A stretch of 64,000 nt of DNA from Pedobacter polysacchareus (GCF_019802255.1 NZ_JAHYSS010000001.1:519333-583332); one strand, 5' to 3'. Positions 26,574 to 34,954 are shown, counted from the first letter of the stretch. Program-made: numbers and translations. The notes: generated by a model from the letters alone, not told the origin.

Positions 26574-26936
26574 ATGAATGCAAATAGAATAAAGCTGTCG
26601 GTATTCCGATGGGAAGAGCCTCTGCGGATTTTTGTGCTGCTATTGCTCTTATGGACTTTCGGTCCGATTGCGATCCGCTGGATGGATGATACTGCTGGAA
26701 GTGTGGATCAAAGCATTTGGTTACTGATTTTACTCAGTCTGATTAGTTTTCTCCTGGTCACTGCCTTGAGCTGGTGGATCTTAAAGCTGGCCTGGGCGAA
26801 TATAGGGCTGCCTCCAATTTTAATCATGGTTTCACGATTTAACAACTTAGAAATATGGCATCAAGCACTCTTTTTTCTAGTCTCCTTTGGCTTGCTTTTA
26901 TTGGCAGCTACTGGTTGCCTGATCGCGCTGTGTTAA
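26574..26936 (+). CDS. Three-TM small membrane protein, holin-like topology
   Basis: 120 residues with three strongly hydrophobic segments at about 18-36 (IFVLLLLLWTFGPIAI), 48-70 (IWLLILLSLISFLLVTAL) and 97-118 (ALFFLVSFGLLLLAATGCL) and a short charged N-terminus. No family is recognisable. Three TM segments, this size and the position immediately before a peptidoglycan amidase gene (82-bp overlap) are features of class I holins; the assignment is by topology and context only. Start is the ATG at 26574; upstream in-frame codons run into the preceding gene. Confidence 0.7.
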   Translation: MNANRIKLSVFRWEEPLRIFVLLLLLWTFGPIAIRWMDDTAGSVDQSIWLLILLSLISFLLVTALSWWILKLAWANIGLPPILIMVSRFNNLEIWHQALFFLVSFGLLLLAATGCLIALC

Positions 26937-27433
26937 AACCCCTTGGAAAGCAAGGGCTTAGTACAGCGCAAAATGACCGAAAATCCCGCCTCTTGCTGGT
27001 AAAAATTGCCCAAGGGGAATTGGGCTTAAGGGAAAAAACCGGTCGAAATGACGGGAAAAGAATTGGGGAGTTTCTAACTGTTGCAGGCTTGAGGAGGCCG
27101 GAGCCCTGGTGTGCGGCCTTTGTCAGCTGGGTGTTTGCCGAGGCAGGTTTTGAAAAACCAAGATCGGGATGGTCGCCGGATTTGTTCCCGGTTTCGCGAT
27201 TGGCAAGGTCCGCATTGCCGGGGAATGTAATTGGGATTTATTTTCCGGAGAAAAAGCGGATCGCTCATGTCGGGCTGATCGAAAAGGAAGATGGAGACTG
27301 GCTGATTTCCTTGGAAGGCAATACCAATATCACAGGAAGCAGGGAGGGAGATGGTGTTTATCGGAAACGGAGACATCGGAAATCAATTTATAAGATTTCT
27401 GATTGGGTCAGTCAGGGGAGGAGGACGCTATGA
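26855..27433 (+). CDS. CHAP-type peptidoglycan amidase, endolysin-like
   Basis: 192 residues. An N-terminal hydrophobic segment (SSLLWLAFIGSYWL, residues 8-21) precedes a domain of the CHAP/TIGR02594 type: IAQGELGLREKTGRNDGKRI, PWCAAFVSWVFAEAG with nucleophile C86, IAHVGLIEK with H138, and LEGNTN with N156 (or E154) as the third residue. Such enzymes cleave amide bonds in peptidoglycan stem peptides and serve as phage endolysins or as housekeeping amidases. The N-terminal segment could be a signal peptide or a signal-arrest-release anchor. It overlaps the holin-like gene by 82 bp and the lipoprotein gene by 4 bp (ATGA). Confidence 0.85.
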   Translation: MASSTLFSSLLWLAFIGSYWLPDRAVLKPLGKQGLSTAQNDRKSRLLLVKIAQGELGLREKTGRNDGKRIGEFLTVAGLRRPEPWCAAFVSWVFAEAGFEKPRSGWSPDLFPVSRLARSALPGNVIGIYFPEKKRIAHVGLIEKEDGDWLISLEGNTNITGSREGDGVYRKRRHRKSIYKISDWVSQGRRTL

Positions 27434-27831
27434 GGAAATTTGGGTTCTTGTTTTTATTGACTTTCATCTGCTTGATCACTAGCTGCGCGCTTTTTAAAGA
27501 CACCAAGAAAAGCTCAAATGAGGTGTATGCAGCTTCAAAAGTGATTCGCTTTTATAGTGATTCCAGCGGTTATGAAAAGGAAGTCCTGATCTGGCCGAAA
27601 GGGAATTTTAGTTATTCGCCAGGAACGGGTTTTTTTGGAGCGGCAGAAAAATTGGAGCTCAAAGAAAAAGGAGGGGCTAGCATTGGAAGCTTAGAAATGA
27701 AATCTAAACAGTATTCAGCGGAAGAGAAAACGGTAGTTAGAGAATCAACGCTGGATGGGCTGCTATGGATTTTGGTTGCTGGAGCAGGTGTTTATTTATC
27801 TTTTAAAATTTATAAAAAATGGCAATTCTGA
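27430..27831 (+). CDS. Lipoprotein with C-terminal TM helix, u-spanin-like
   Basis: 133 residues. Lipoprotein signal MRKFGFLFLLTFICLITSC with C19 as lipidated cysteine; a roughly 90-residue polar, beta-prone middle part; and a C-terminal hydrophobic helix (LLWILVAGAGVYLSFKIYKK, about 110-129) ending in basic residues. An N-terminal lipid anchor plus a C-terminal TM helix is the architecture of unimolecular spanins, which link the outer and inner membranes in phage lysis. Sequence similarity to known spanins cannot be judged here. Its ATG overlaps the amidase stop (ATGA) and its end overlaps the next DUF6266 start by 13 bp. Confidence 0.72.
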   Translation: MRKFGFLFLLTFICLITSCALFKDTKKSSNEVYAASKVIRFYSDSSGYEKEVLIWPKGNFSYSPGTGFFGAAEKLELKEKGGASIGSLEMKSKQYSAEEKTVVRESTLDGLLWILVAGAGVYLSFKIYKKWQF

Positions 27832-28451
27832 AAAAAGGAATTTATAGCGAGATATCCGGAAAGCTTGGAGATTTTGTGTATTCTTCTCGAAATGGGAAGA
27901 CAGTGGTTAGCGCTAAACCTGACCCTATGGCTCCAAAAAAGCCTGCTACAATAGCTCAGCAGGCTCAGCGGGAGAAATTTAAATTGATCACTAAGTTATT
28001 GAAACCTTTTGGACCTGTTCTGGACGTAGGATTCAAGCAGTATAAAGCTAAAATTGGCACAAAAGCCAAAGCATTTAAGCTGAACTACCCTACCGTACTC
28101 AGTGGTGTTTATCCAAACTTAAATATCAATTACAAGGATTTACGGTTAAGTGCAGGAAATGCTTCCAGTTTACATCATTTGAAAATGGAAGATCAGGGTG
28201 GAGGACTGTACGCGCTCAGCTGGAAGTGCTGCGCTTATGTAAAAGGTCTGGATGATCAGCTGGTACTGGTGCTTTATGAAGAAGGGCAGAATAGGGTTGC
28301 GTTTACGCTGAATCTGGCAAATGTTGGTCGGCAGCAGGCAGAATTTGAAGTCTGCGGGAGCCCTGGCTGTAGGGTTCATGTCTATGTTTTTACACTTGGA
28401 CAAAGCAAAGGAGGTAATTCTGAAAGTCAGTATCTGGGGCTGGTAGCCTAA
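27819..28451 (+). CDS. DUF6266-family protein (copy C)
   Basis: 210 residues. N-terminus KKGIYSEISGKLGDFVYSSR, then KPATIAQQAQREKFKLITKL, YPTVLSGVYPNLNINYKDLR and a beta-rich C-terminal half (YALSWKCC, LVLVLYEEGQ, VHVYVFTLGQ, QYLGLVA). It has four cysteines, more than the other copies. It begins inside the u-spanin-like gene, so its translation is coupled to the lysis-type genes, the strongest positional link between the two gene types. Confidence 0.85.
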   Translation: MAILKKGIYSEISGKLGDFVYSSRNGKTVVSAKPDPMAPKKPATIAQQAQREKFKLITKLLKPFGPVLDVGFKQYKAKIGTKAKAFKLNYPTVLSGVYPNLNINYKDLRLSAGNASSLHHLKMEDQGGGLYALSWKCCAYVKGLDDQLVLVLYEEGQNRVAFTLNLANVGRQQAEFEVCGSPGCRVHVYVFTLGQSKGGNSESQYLGLVA

Positions 28452-28476
28452 ATTTTAATTTTTAAATCGTATAAAA

Positions 28477-29040
28477 ATGATAGCATCAAAAAATACATTG
28501 GTCGGGAATAAGTTCATTTCTTATCCGCCGAAGAAAACGATGACAGCAAGGCAGATTGCACATAGGAATAAGTTGAGGGCCGCAACCGCATCATTAATAA
28601 TTATTAAGCCAGGTCAGAAGAAAAAAATGGCGATTCAAGCGGAGGCTGTTGAAATTAATCCTCCCAGGTTCTTTTCTGACCTGGATCCGAATCGGAAGAT
28701 AAATTTTGGGGATGTTCAGCTGGTGGATGGATGTTCAGCCAAACTGGAAAATCTGCGATTGGAAGACAAAGGAGCGGGGCTTTATGGTTTGAGCTGGGAT
28801 GGATATAATGATCCATTGGGTAGGTGTCATAGTGTAGCACTGGTTTTGTTTGAGGAAGTCAGGCAGCAGTTCTTTTATGAACTTCATTTTTCTAACGTTT
28901 GGGATCGAAAGGCGGAGTTCAGATTAGATATGTTACCGGGTTCCAAGGTACATGTACATGTTTTTGCGATCAGATTAAAGTGGGGGCGCAAAACTTCGAA
29001 TTCGCCAAGTCAGTATTTGGGGGTAATTGTTTGCTTGTAA
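28477..29040 (+). CDS. DUF6266-related protein (copy D), shortened N-terminus
   Basis: 187 residues. The C-terminal half aligns with copy C (LRLEDKGAGLYGLSWDGY, VALVLFEEV, VHVHVFAIRL, SQYLGV), but the N-terminal region is compressed: the glycine-rich opening becomes NTLVGNKFISYPPKK and about 20 residues of the helical part are missing. Either a specialised or a decaying paralogue. It is 25 bp after copy C and is the last gene before a strong terminator. Confidence 0.7.
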   Translation: MIASKNTLVGNKFISYPPKKTMTARQIAHRNKLRAATASLIIIKPGQKKKMAIQAEAVEINPPRFFSDLDPNRKINFGDVQLVDGCSAKLENLRLEDKGAGLYGLSWDGYNDPLGRCHSVALVLFEEVRQQFFYELHFSNVWDRKAEFRLDMLPGSKVHVHVFAIRLKWGRKTSNSPSQYLGVIVCL

Positions 29041-29097
29041 AGGAGTGTTGCTTTGAATAGCAATAAGAGATGCGCTGGCAAATTCAGTTTAAAAAGA

Positions 29098-29132
29098 AAC
29101 GCCTATCGGAATACTGAAATCCGATAGGCGTT
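29098..29132. terminator. Bidirectional rho-independent terminator
   Basis: AACGCCTATCGGA (29098-29110) and TCCGATAGGCGTT (29120-29132) form a perfect 13-bp stem with a 9-nt loop. It is followed by TTTTAAATTTT on the plus strand and, in the other direction, by TTTCTTTTT. It sits between the plus-strand DUF6266 cluster and the converging SusD-like gene and serves both. Confidence 0.93.
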
Positions 29133-29146
29133 TTAAATTTTCGAGG

Positions 29147-31039
29147 TTAATAGCCTGGATTTTGTACAATCAGATAATTATATTTTAATTCATCGAAGGG
29201 AAAAGGAAGTAACGTTTTATAGGCAGGGATGCCTAAAATTGTTTCTGCTTTTCCAAGGCGCTTCAATGCCGAAAAGTATACACCTTCCATGCCCAGGTCT
29301 TCTTTATATTCTTCTAACAAGAATTTGATCAGTTCTTCTTTGGTACTTTGGGCGATAGCAGATTTGCTGTTCCTTGCCCTCACTTTGTTCAGGTAGCTGG
29401 CTGCAGCTGTCAAATTACCCAATTGCATTTCTGCTTCTGCTTGCAGCAGTACGATTTCGGTGGCGCGCATAATGGATGGATATGTTCCTTTTTTTGCAAT
29501 GGCTAGAAAGGCAGGGCTAGCGAAAGCAGGTCCTAAATTGGTGCCATAACCGGCAAGCGTTTCATTATCAGCAGAATTGACGAATTTATTTCCTGGCAGC
29601 GCTAGTTTAAAAAAGCCTGCATTCTCCAATTTGGCTAAATGCTGTTTGGCGGAAGCATACTGGCCAGTCAGCATTTCATACTTGACTAGCAGGCCGTATC
29701 CTAATGCAGTCATATTTCCTAAGGTATTGTTCAGCGGGGTAGAGAGATTTTCCGATGCCAGCAGCGTGTTCAGCTCAGCAATATTTTGAGTACGAGTCTC
29801 TTCTTTAGCTTGTGGTTTTGCGAGCGGCTCTAATATAAAGTCAAATTTTGGGACCGGTACGTTGCCCCAGGTATCAGTTAGTAAGTAATAAACATGCGCG
29901 CGCAAAATGACCATACTTTTTCTCAGCTCATTGATTTTAGCACTGCTGGGATTTTTGGTTTTCTTCATTACTTCGTTTACGGAAGCAAGTGTTTGATAAG
30001 CTTGTGCCCAAAGGTTGTATACCTCAAGGTTTTGCAGGCTAACACTGTGGTTATAGAATTGAGTAAAACTAGAGCTTAGGCTTGTATGGACTTTATTGGG
30101 CGCATATAAGGCGTCATAAATATCATATTTCTCTATAAACTGAGCATATCTGTTCAGGATTGCAGTTCCAAAAGTGATAATTTCTGTGTCACTTAGTTCT
30201 GGTACAATTATAATGTCTGGAACTTCAATTGCGCCAATAATGCTTTTCAGGTCGTCTAATACATTCACTTCCTTTCCTAAGGTTTTATAGCGCGCAATCA
30301 GGTTGGCCTTGATTCTTTCTGGATCAATGCGGGAAGCATAGGATTTGAAGGTGGTTTTGATGCTTTCGTCTAAAGTACCTGTGTTTTCCAGCTGTGTGCT
30401 GATTTTGCTCAGGAATTCTGAAAGACTCGCATCAGTATGAACTGGATTATTGAGCATCACTGCTGAGATAGTCATTAGTACTGCTGCATCTTTAGTTCCA
30501 TCGGTCAGGCTCAGTTCGTCTGTTTCCTTAGTCAGGTTTTGCTTGATGTCTAATCCGGCCAATAATTCAGTACTTGCTTGTTTTTTCGCTGCAGCGAAAT
30601 CTAACTTGTCAGTTTTAACAAGTTTCACAATCCTGTTGCTTTCCAGGTGTGTCAAGAGGTTGACGTTTACCTTTGCAATTTCGCCGATTTTGGCGATGGA
30701 AGTCAGGATAATTCTTGAAGTCGAAAGTGTATTTCTTACTTCATCAAAATAGAAACCGTCAATTGAAAACTTCGCATAAGCTGAACTGAGTACGATGTCT
30801 TTGAATTCGAAAGCCCCCATGTCGTTGGTAGTGGTGGTTTCGTAGGTTTTTCCGGTTGGAGCAAGGTTATTGTCTAATTCTATCAAAGTTACTTTTGAAC
30901 CTTGTAGAAATGGTCCTTTTTCTACAAAACCAGTCACCTGATGTTTTTTTTGAGGAGTTGGCTCTGGGATGAGTTCTGTTTTGCTTTTGCTGCATCCTAA
31001 AATGAGGAGGGAGAGGATAATCAGTAAATATTTATTCAT
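29147..31039 (-). CDS. Hybrid lipoprotein with C-terminal SusD/RagB-like domain
   Basis: 630 residues. Lipoprotein signal MNKYLLIILSLLILGC (Cys16). Residues about 30-110 resemble a carboxypeptidase-regulatory/Ig-like fold (VTGFVEKGPFLQGSKVTLIE, GAFEFKDI), 110-280 are helical with no family I recognise, and from about 285 onward the protein resembles SusD/RagB: YNLWAQAYQTLASVNEVM, RAHVYYLLTDTWGNVPV, and RATEIVLLQAEAEMQLGN, then LNKVRARN. SusD proteins cap SusC-type transporters for glycan or peptide uptake. No SusC gene is adjacent. ATG 31039 is chosen because it begins the lipoprotein signal; an upstream in-frame ATG at 31078 is less likely. Confidence 0.78.
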   Translation of the reverse strand: MNKYLLIILSLLILGCSKSKTELIPEPTPQKKHQVTGFVEKGPFLQGSKVTLIELDNNLAPTGKTYETTTTNDMGAFEFKDIVLSSAYAKFSIDGFYFDEVRNTLSTSRIILTSIAKIGEIAKVNVNLLTHLESNRIVKLVKTDKLDFAAAKKQASTELLAGLDIKQNLTKETDELSLTDGTKDAAVLMTISAVMLNNPVHTDASLSEFLSKISTQLENTGTLDESIKTTFKSYASRIDPERIKANLIARYKTLGKEVNVLDDLKSIIGAIEVPDIIIVPELSDTEIITFGTAILNRYAQFIEKYDIYDALYAPNKVHTSLSSSFTQFYNHSVSLQNLEVYNLWAQAYQTLASVNEVMKKTKNPSSAKINELRKSMVILRAHVYYLLTDTWGNVPVPKFDFILEPLAKPQAKEETRTQNIAELNTLLASENLSTPLNNTLGNMTALGYGLLVKYEMLTGQYASAKQHLAKLENAGFFKLALPGNKFVNSADNETLAGYGTNLGPAFASPAFLAIAKKGTYPSIMRATEIVLLQAEAEMQLGNLTAAASYLNKVRARNSKSAIAQSTKEELIKFLLEEYKEDLGMEGVYFSALKRLGKAETILGIPAYKTLLPFPFDELKYNYLIVQNPGY

Positions 31040-31112
31040 AATTTTAAAAATATTTGGCGTTTTTTCAAATTTGTACATTTTTTTTACGAGAACAAAATTC
31101 TGATAGCTAATG

Positions 31113-31124
31113 TACTGTACAGTA
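31113..31124. promoter_or_regulatory. 12-bp perfect palindrome upstream of gmd
   Basis: TACTGTACAGTA is a perfect palindrome about 60 bp upstream of the gmd -7 motif. It lies in the only intergenic region where the polysaccharide operon promoter can be. A dimeric regulator site is possible. Confidence 0.35.
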
Positions 31125-31183
31125 ACCTGTGAGTTTCTCGCTTTCCAATGTCACGAAAGTCTAACAATTCAAATATATTCCTA

Positions 31184-31191
31184 TATATTTG
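31184..31191 (+). promoter_or_regulatory. Candidate -7 promoter element for the polysaccharide locus
   Basis: TATATTTG matches TAnnTTTG and lies 30 bp upstream of the gmd ATG, leaving a short leader. No TTG at -33 is evident. Confidence 0.45.
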
Positions 31192-31221
31192 CTACTTACA
31201 CCAAGACTATACGAATACTAA

Positions 31222-32358
31222 ATGAAAGTTGCATTAATCACAGGCGTCACAGGACAAGATGGAGCATATCTTGCCGAGTTTTTATTGAAAAAAGGATACT
31301 TTGTCCATGGATTGAAAAGACGCTCTTCTTCTTTTAATACGGAACGTATAGACCATTTGTACCAGGATCAGCATGAGAAAAACCTGCACTTTAAATTGCA
31401 TTACGGCGATTTAACGGATTCTACCAATTTGATCAGAATCATTCAGGAAGTTCAGCCAGACGAAATTTATAATCTTGCGGCAATGAGCCATGTGAAAGTG
31501 AGTTTTGAAACACCTGAATACACAGCTAATGCCGATGGTATTGGTCCACTAAGATTACTGGAAGCCATCAGAATCCTGGGGCTTGTGGAGAAAACTAAGA
31601 TTTACCAGGCTTCGACCTCGGAATTATATGGGTTGGTACAGGCCGTTCCACAAAGTGAAACTACGCCTTTCTATCCTCGTTCGCCTTATGCAGTCGCAAA
31701 AATGTATGGTTATTGGATCACTGTAAATTACAGAGAAGCTTATAGCATGTTTGCTTGTAACGGAATTTTGTTTAACCATGAAAGTCCGGTAAGGGGGGAG
31801 ACTTTTGTCACTCGGAAGATTACACGTGCCGCTTGTAAGATTGCTTTAGGTCTGCAGAATTGTTTATACCTGGGAAATTTGTCTGCTCAGAGAGATTGGG
31901 GACATGCGAAAGATTACGTTGAGGCCATGTGGTTGATCCTTCAGCAGGAAAAACCGGAGGATTATGTGATCGCAACTGGGGTAACGACTACCGTTCGTGA
32001 TTTTGTGAAAATGAGTTTTGCAGAGTTGGGAATAGAGGTCGAATTTAGCGGAAAAGATCAGTATGAACGAGGAGTGATCATCGATGTTGATCAGGATGTT
32101 ATAAAAAAATTAGGATTAAATGACGAATTTTTAAAACCGGGTACGGTTGTTGTTCAGGTGGACGAAAAGTACTTCAGACCAACAGAGGTTGACTTGTTGT
32201 TGGGAGATCCAACAAAGGCAAATACGCAGTTGGGTTGGACACCAAAGTATGATTTACCTGCATTGGTTCAGGATATGGTTCATTCAGATCTTCATTTGAT
32301 GAAGAAAGATGAATACTTGAAACAAGGAGGTTATAAGACTTTGAATTATTTTGAATAG
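31222..32358 (+). CDS. gmd: GDP-mannose 4,6-dehydratase
   Basis: 378 residues, full length. SDR fold with [15 protein letters not shown] at the N-terminus and the catalytic S/T-Y-K arrangement in STSELYG and [30 protein letters not shown] and [17 protein letters not shown] are diagnostic for Gmd. It makes GDP-4-keto-6-deoxy-D-mannose, precursor of GDP-L-fucose, GDP-rhamnose or GDP-perosamine. The usual follow-on enzyme (Fcl/GDP-fucose synthase, Rmd or Per) is not in the window. It heads the plus-strand polysaccharide locus, and its base composition is closer to the left flank than to the following genes. Confidence 0.95.
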   Translation: MKVALITGVTGQDGAYLAEFLLKKGYFVHGLKRRSSSFNTERIDHLYQDQHEKNLHFKLHYGDLTDSTNLIRIIQEVQPDEIYNLAAMSHVKVSFETPEYTANADGIGPLRLLEAIRILGLVEKTKIYQASTSELYGLVQAVPQSETTPFYPRSPYAVAKMYGYWITVNYREAYSMFACNGILFNHESPVRGETFVTRKITRAACKIALGLQNCLYLGNLSAQRDWGHAKDYVEAMWLILQQEKPEDYVIATGVTTTVRDFVKMSFAELGIEVEFSGKDQYERGVIIDVDQDVIKKLGLNDEFLKPGTVVVQVDEKYFRPTEVDLLLGDPTKANTQLGWTPKYDLPALVQDMVHSDLHLMKKDEYLKQGGYKTLNYFE

Positions 32359-32386
32359 AATATAAAATTTACAATACATGTTAAAA

Positions 32387-32403
32387 GGGGCGGCTTCCGC
32401 TCC
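32387..32403 (+). other. GC-rich hairpin in the gmd-wza intergenic leader
   Basis: GGGGCGG and CCGCTCC pair (one G-U) around a CTT loop in an otherwise AT-rich 94-bp spacer. It is followed by TTAGTAAAAG, not a U-tract. Possible attenuator or mRNA processing site ahead of wza. Confidence 0.35.
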
Positions 32404-32452
32404 TTAGTAAAAGTTCTGAGATGATCGGAACGGGGGCCACAAATTTTACTAT

Positions 32453-34954
32453 ATGAACGTTAGAAATATCTTTACCGCTGTTCTTTTTTTTGTTACGGTG
32501 TTAGTTGCACAAAGTGCGTTTTCGCAAACTAATTATGCTGATGTTAAGGTCGATGATCTTACTGATGCTCAAATCAGACAATTAATTCAACGCGCGGAAT
32601 CGGTTGGATATGGTGATGCGCAATTGGAACAAATGGCTGCTGCCCAGGGCATGAAGCCTTCGGAAATTGAGAAATTAAAATCGAGAGTACAAAAAATAAA
32701 AGGCGTTTCAGGTAGCATGGATGCTAAGGTTTTCTCTGAAAAGGGGGGGATTGAAGAGTCAACAGGCCGTACAGTTGATACTAATATTAATAGGGGTATT
32801 CAAGAGAAAAAAAAGGCGCCTAATTCACAAACAGACATTTTTTCGGATTTAAAACCAAAAATATTTGGGGCAGAGTTATTTGCAAATAGTGAGATCACTT
32901 TTGAACCTAATTTAAGAATGGCTACGCCTAAAGGTTATGTGATTGGTCCTGATGATGAATTGTTAATTGATTTAAGTGGTGATAATGAAGCTAATTATAA
33001 ATTAAAGGTTAATCCTGAGGGAATCATTCGATTGCAATTTGTTGGCCCTATAAGTGTTGGTGGACTTTCGATTGAACAAGCTACGACTAAAATTAGAGCT
33101 AAAATGTCTGGTACCTATCCTGCATTAAAAAATGGTAAAACTAATGTTTCTGTTAATCTTGGAAATATAAGAAGTATAAAAATAACTCTGTTAGGAGAAG
33201 TTGTAAAACCAGGATCCTATACGCTTTCTTCACTATCTACCGTTTTCAATGCCTTGAATGCATCTGGAGGGCCAAATGTGAATGGATCTTTTCGTAAAAT
33301 CCAGGTAATTCGCGGAAATAAAGTAATTTCTACAATTGATGTCTATGATTTTTTATTAAATGGAATCCAGAAAAGTAATATCAGATTACAAGATCAGGAT
33401 ATAATTAATATCCCAGTTTACCAAAGCCGTGTGGAAGTAGCAGGAGAAGTAAAGCGTCCTGCCCTTTTTGAAGTATTAAGTAATGAAAGCCTTCAAGATG
33501 TGATCAGGTTTGCAGGTGGTTTCTCTAATAAAGCTTATACAGCCCAAATTAAAGTATTGCAAAACACGAATAAAGAGCGCAAACTTTCCGATGTTACTGC
33601 TGAAAAATTTGATTCCTATGGTCCATTAAATGGTGATAAATATATTGTTGAAAGTATACTCGATCGATTTGAGAATAGAGTAGAAATATCAGGCGCTGTA
33701 TTTCGTCCGGGACAATTTGAGTTAGATAAAGGTTTAACATTGAAAGGATTGATTGCTAAAGCCGATGGTATTAGGGAAGATGCATTTTTGAACAGAGGGT
33801 ATATTTCGAGATTAAATCCAGATAATAGCCTATCCTTAATGTCTTTTGATTTAGACAAAGTAATTAAAGGCACTGAAGCAGATATTCCATTATTCCGTGA
33901 AGATAAAGTCACTATTTCATCAATTTTTGATCTTCGAGATGAATATAAAGTGAGTATTCAAGGCGAAGTAAGATCTCCAGGCATATTTGAATACGCAGAT
34001 AATATGAAATTGGAGGATGTGATCCAAATGGCTGGGGGCTTTAAAGAAGGAGCTACTCCAAATCGTATTGAGATTTCCAGGAGAATAAAAAATAGTGATG
34101 CAATGTCTGCGTCTGCGTTGACGGCTGAAGTATTTAATGTAAGTGTTGATCCAAATCTTAAGATTGTAGAAAGAGATTTTGTCTTGAAACCTTTTGATGT
34201 TGTTTCTATTCGTAGTGCAGAAGGATATCAGATCCAGAAACAAGTGAAATTGGAAGGAGAAGTCTTATATCCAGGTACCTATACAATTATGCAAAAAAAC
34301 GAGAGAATTTCTGATCTACTGAAGCGAGCTGGTGGTTTAACTCAAACTGCTTATGCAGATGGAGCTTCATTAAAAAGACCCGGTGCAGAGAAAGTAAATC
34401 CTAATGATAAAAATGCGATCAATTATAGTGATGAGGACGATAAGAAACTTCTAGTTTTGAAACGTGCTCAAGAAGCAGGTGTAAAAGATACTGTTAAGGC
34501 TGATGTTGAAAAAAAATTAATTCAGTCTGATTTGGTTGGTATTGATTTGATCCAAATTTTGAAAAAACCTCAATCAAGGTATGATTTAATTGTAGAAGAT
34601 GGAGATGTGATTCGTGTTCCTAGACAGCTTCAGATTGTTAAAGTTACTGGGGAGGTACTTAACCCTAATGGGATTGTCTATTTGCCAAGCAAAAATTTTA
34701 AGCAATATATAAACGGAGCTGGAGGTTTTACCCCAAATGCATTGAAAAACGGAGTATATATTAAATATGCAAATGGATCAGTTGAGGCAGTTAGGAAGTT
34801 CCTATTCTTTAATAATTATCCGAAAGTTAAGCCAGGTGCAGAAATTTTAGTGCCTAAAAAAGCGGAAAGAGAAAGAATGACTGCTCAAGGATGGATTGGT
34901 CTTGGAACTGCAATAGCTTCAATGGGTGCAATTATTGTATCCCTTCTTAGGTAA
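32453..34954 (+). CDS. wza: Wza-type polysaccharide exporter with six SLBB repeats
   Basis: 833 residues, about twice the length of E. coli Wza. Signal peptide (MNVRNIFTAVLFFVTVLVAQ then SAFSQ), a helical region with TDAQIRQLIQRAESVGYGDA, the poly-export domain (YVIGPDDELLIDLSGDNEAN, GIIRLQFVGPISVGGLSIEQ), then six SLBB-type repeats, each opening with a GEV/GAV and a following PG or P step and closing with AGG or DGI (LGEVVKPGSY, AGEVKRPALF, SGAVFRPGQF, QGEVRSPGIF, EGEVLYPGTY, TGEVLNPNGI). A C-terminal hydrophobic helix (WIGLGTAIASMGAIIVSLL) would cross the outer membrane. It should form the export channel for the glycan made by this locus, together with the Wzz protein encoded next. Confidence 0.92.
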   Translation: MNVRNIFTAVLFFVTVLVAQSAFSQTNYADVKVDDLTDAQIRQLIQRAESVGYGDAQLEQMAAAQGMKPSEIEKLKSRVQKIKGVSGSMDAKVFSEKGGIEESTGRTVDTNINRGIQEKKKAPNSQTDIFSDLKPKIFGAELFANSEITFEPNLRMATPKGYVIGPDDELLIDLSGDNEANYKLKVNPEGIIRLQFVGPISVGGLSIEQATTKIRAKMSGTYPALKNGKTNVSVNLGNIRSIKITLLGEVVKPGSYTLSSLSTVFNALNASGGPNVNGSFRKIQVIRGNKVISTIDVYDFLLNGIQKSNIRLQDQDIINIPVYQSRVEVAGEVKRPALFEVLSNESLQDVIRFAGGFSNKAYTAQIKVLQNTNKERKLSDVTAEKFDSYGPLNGDKYIVESILDRFENRVEISGAVFRPGQFELDKGLTLKGLIAKADGIREDAFLNRGYISRLNPDNSLSLMSFDLDKVIKGTEADIPLFREDKVTISSIFDLRDEYKVSIQGEVRSPGIFEYADNMKLEDVIQMAGGFKEGATPNRIEISRRIKNSDAMSASALTAEVFNVSVDPNLKIVERDFVLKPFDVVSIRSAEGYQIQKQVKLEGEVLYPGTYTIMQKNERISDLLKRAGGLTQTAYADGASLKRPGAEKVNPNDKNAINYSDEDDKKLLVLKRAQEAGVKDTVKADVEKKLIQSDLVGIDLIQILKKPQSRYDLIVEDGDVIRVPRQLQIVKVTGEVLNPNGIVYLPSKNFKQYINGAGGFTPNALKNGVYIKYANGSVEAVRKFLFFNNYPKVKPGAEILVPKKAERERMTAQGWIGLGTAIASMGAIIVSLLR

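Noticed and set aside
24774-29040. Cryptic prophage
   Set aside because: Lysis-type genes and a small HTH gene are present, but no integrase, terminase, portal, capsid or tail genes, and DUF6266 is not a known phage structural family.
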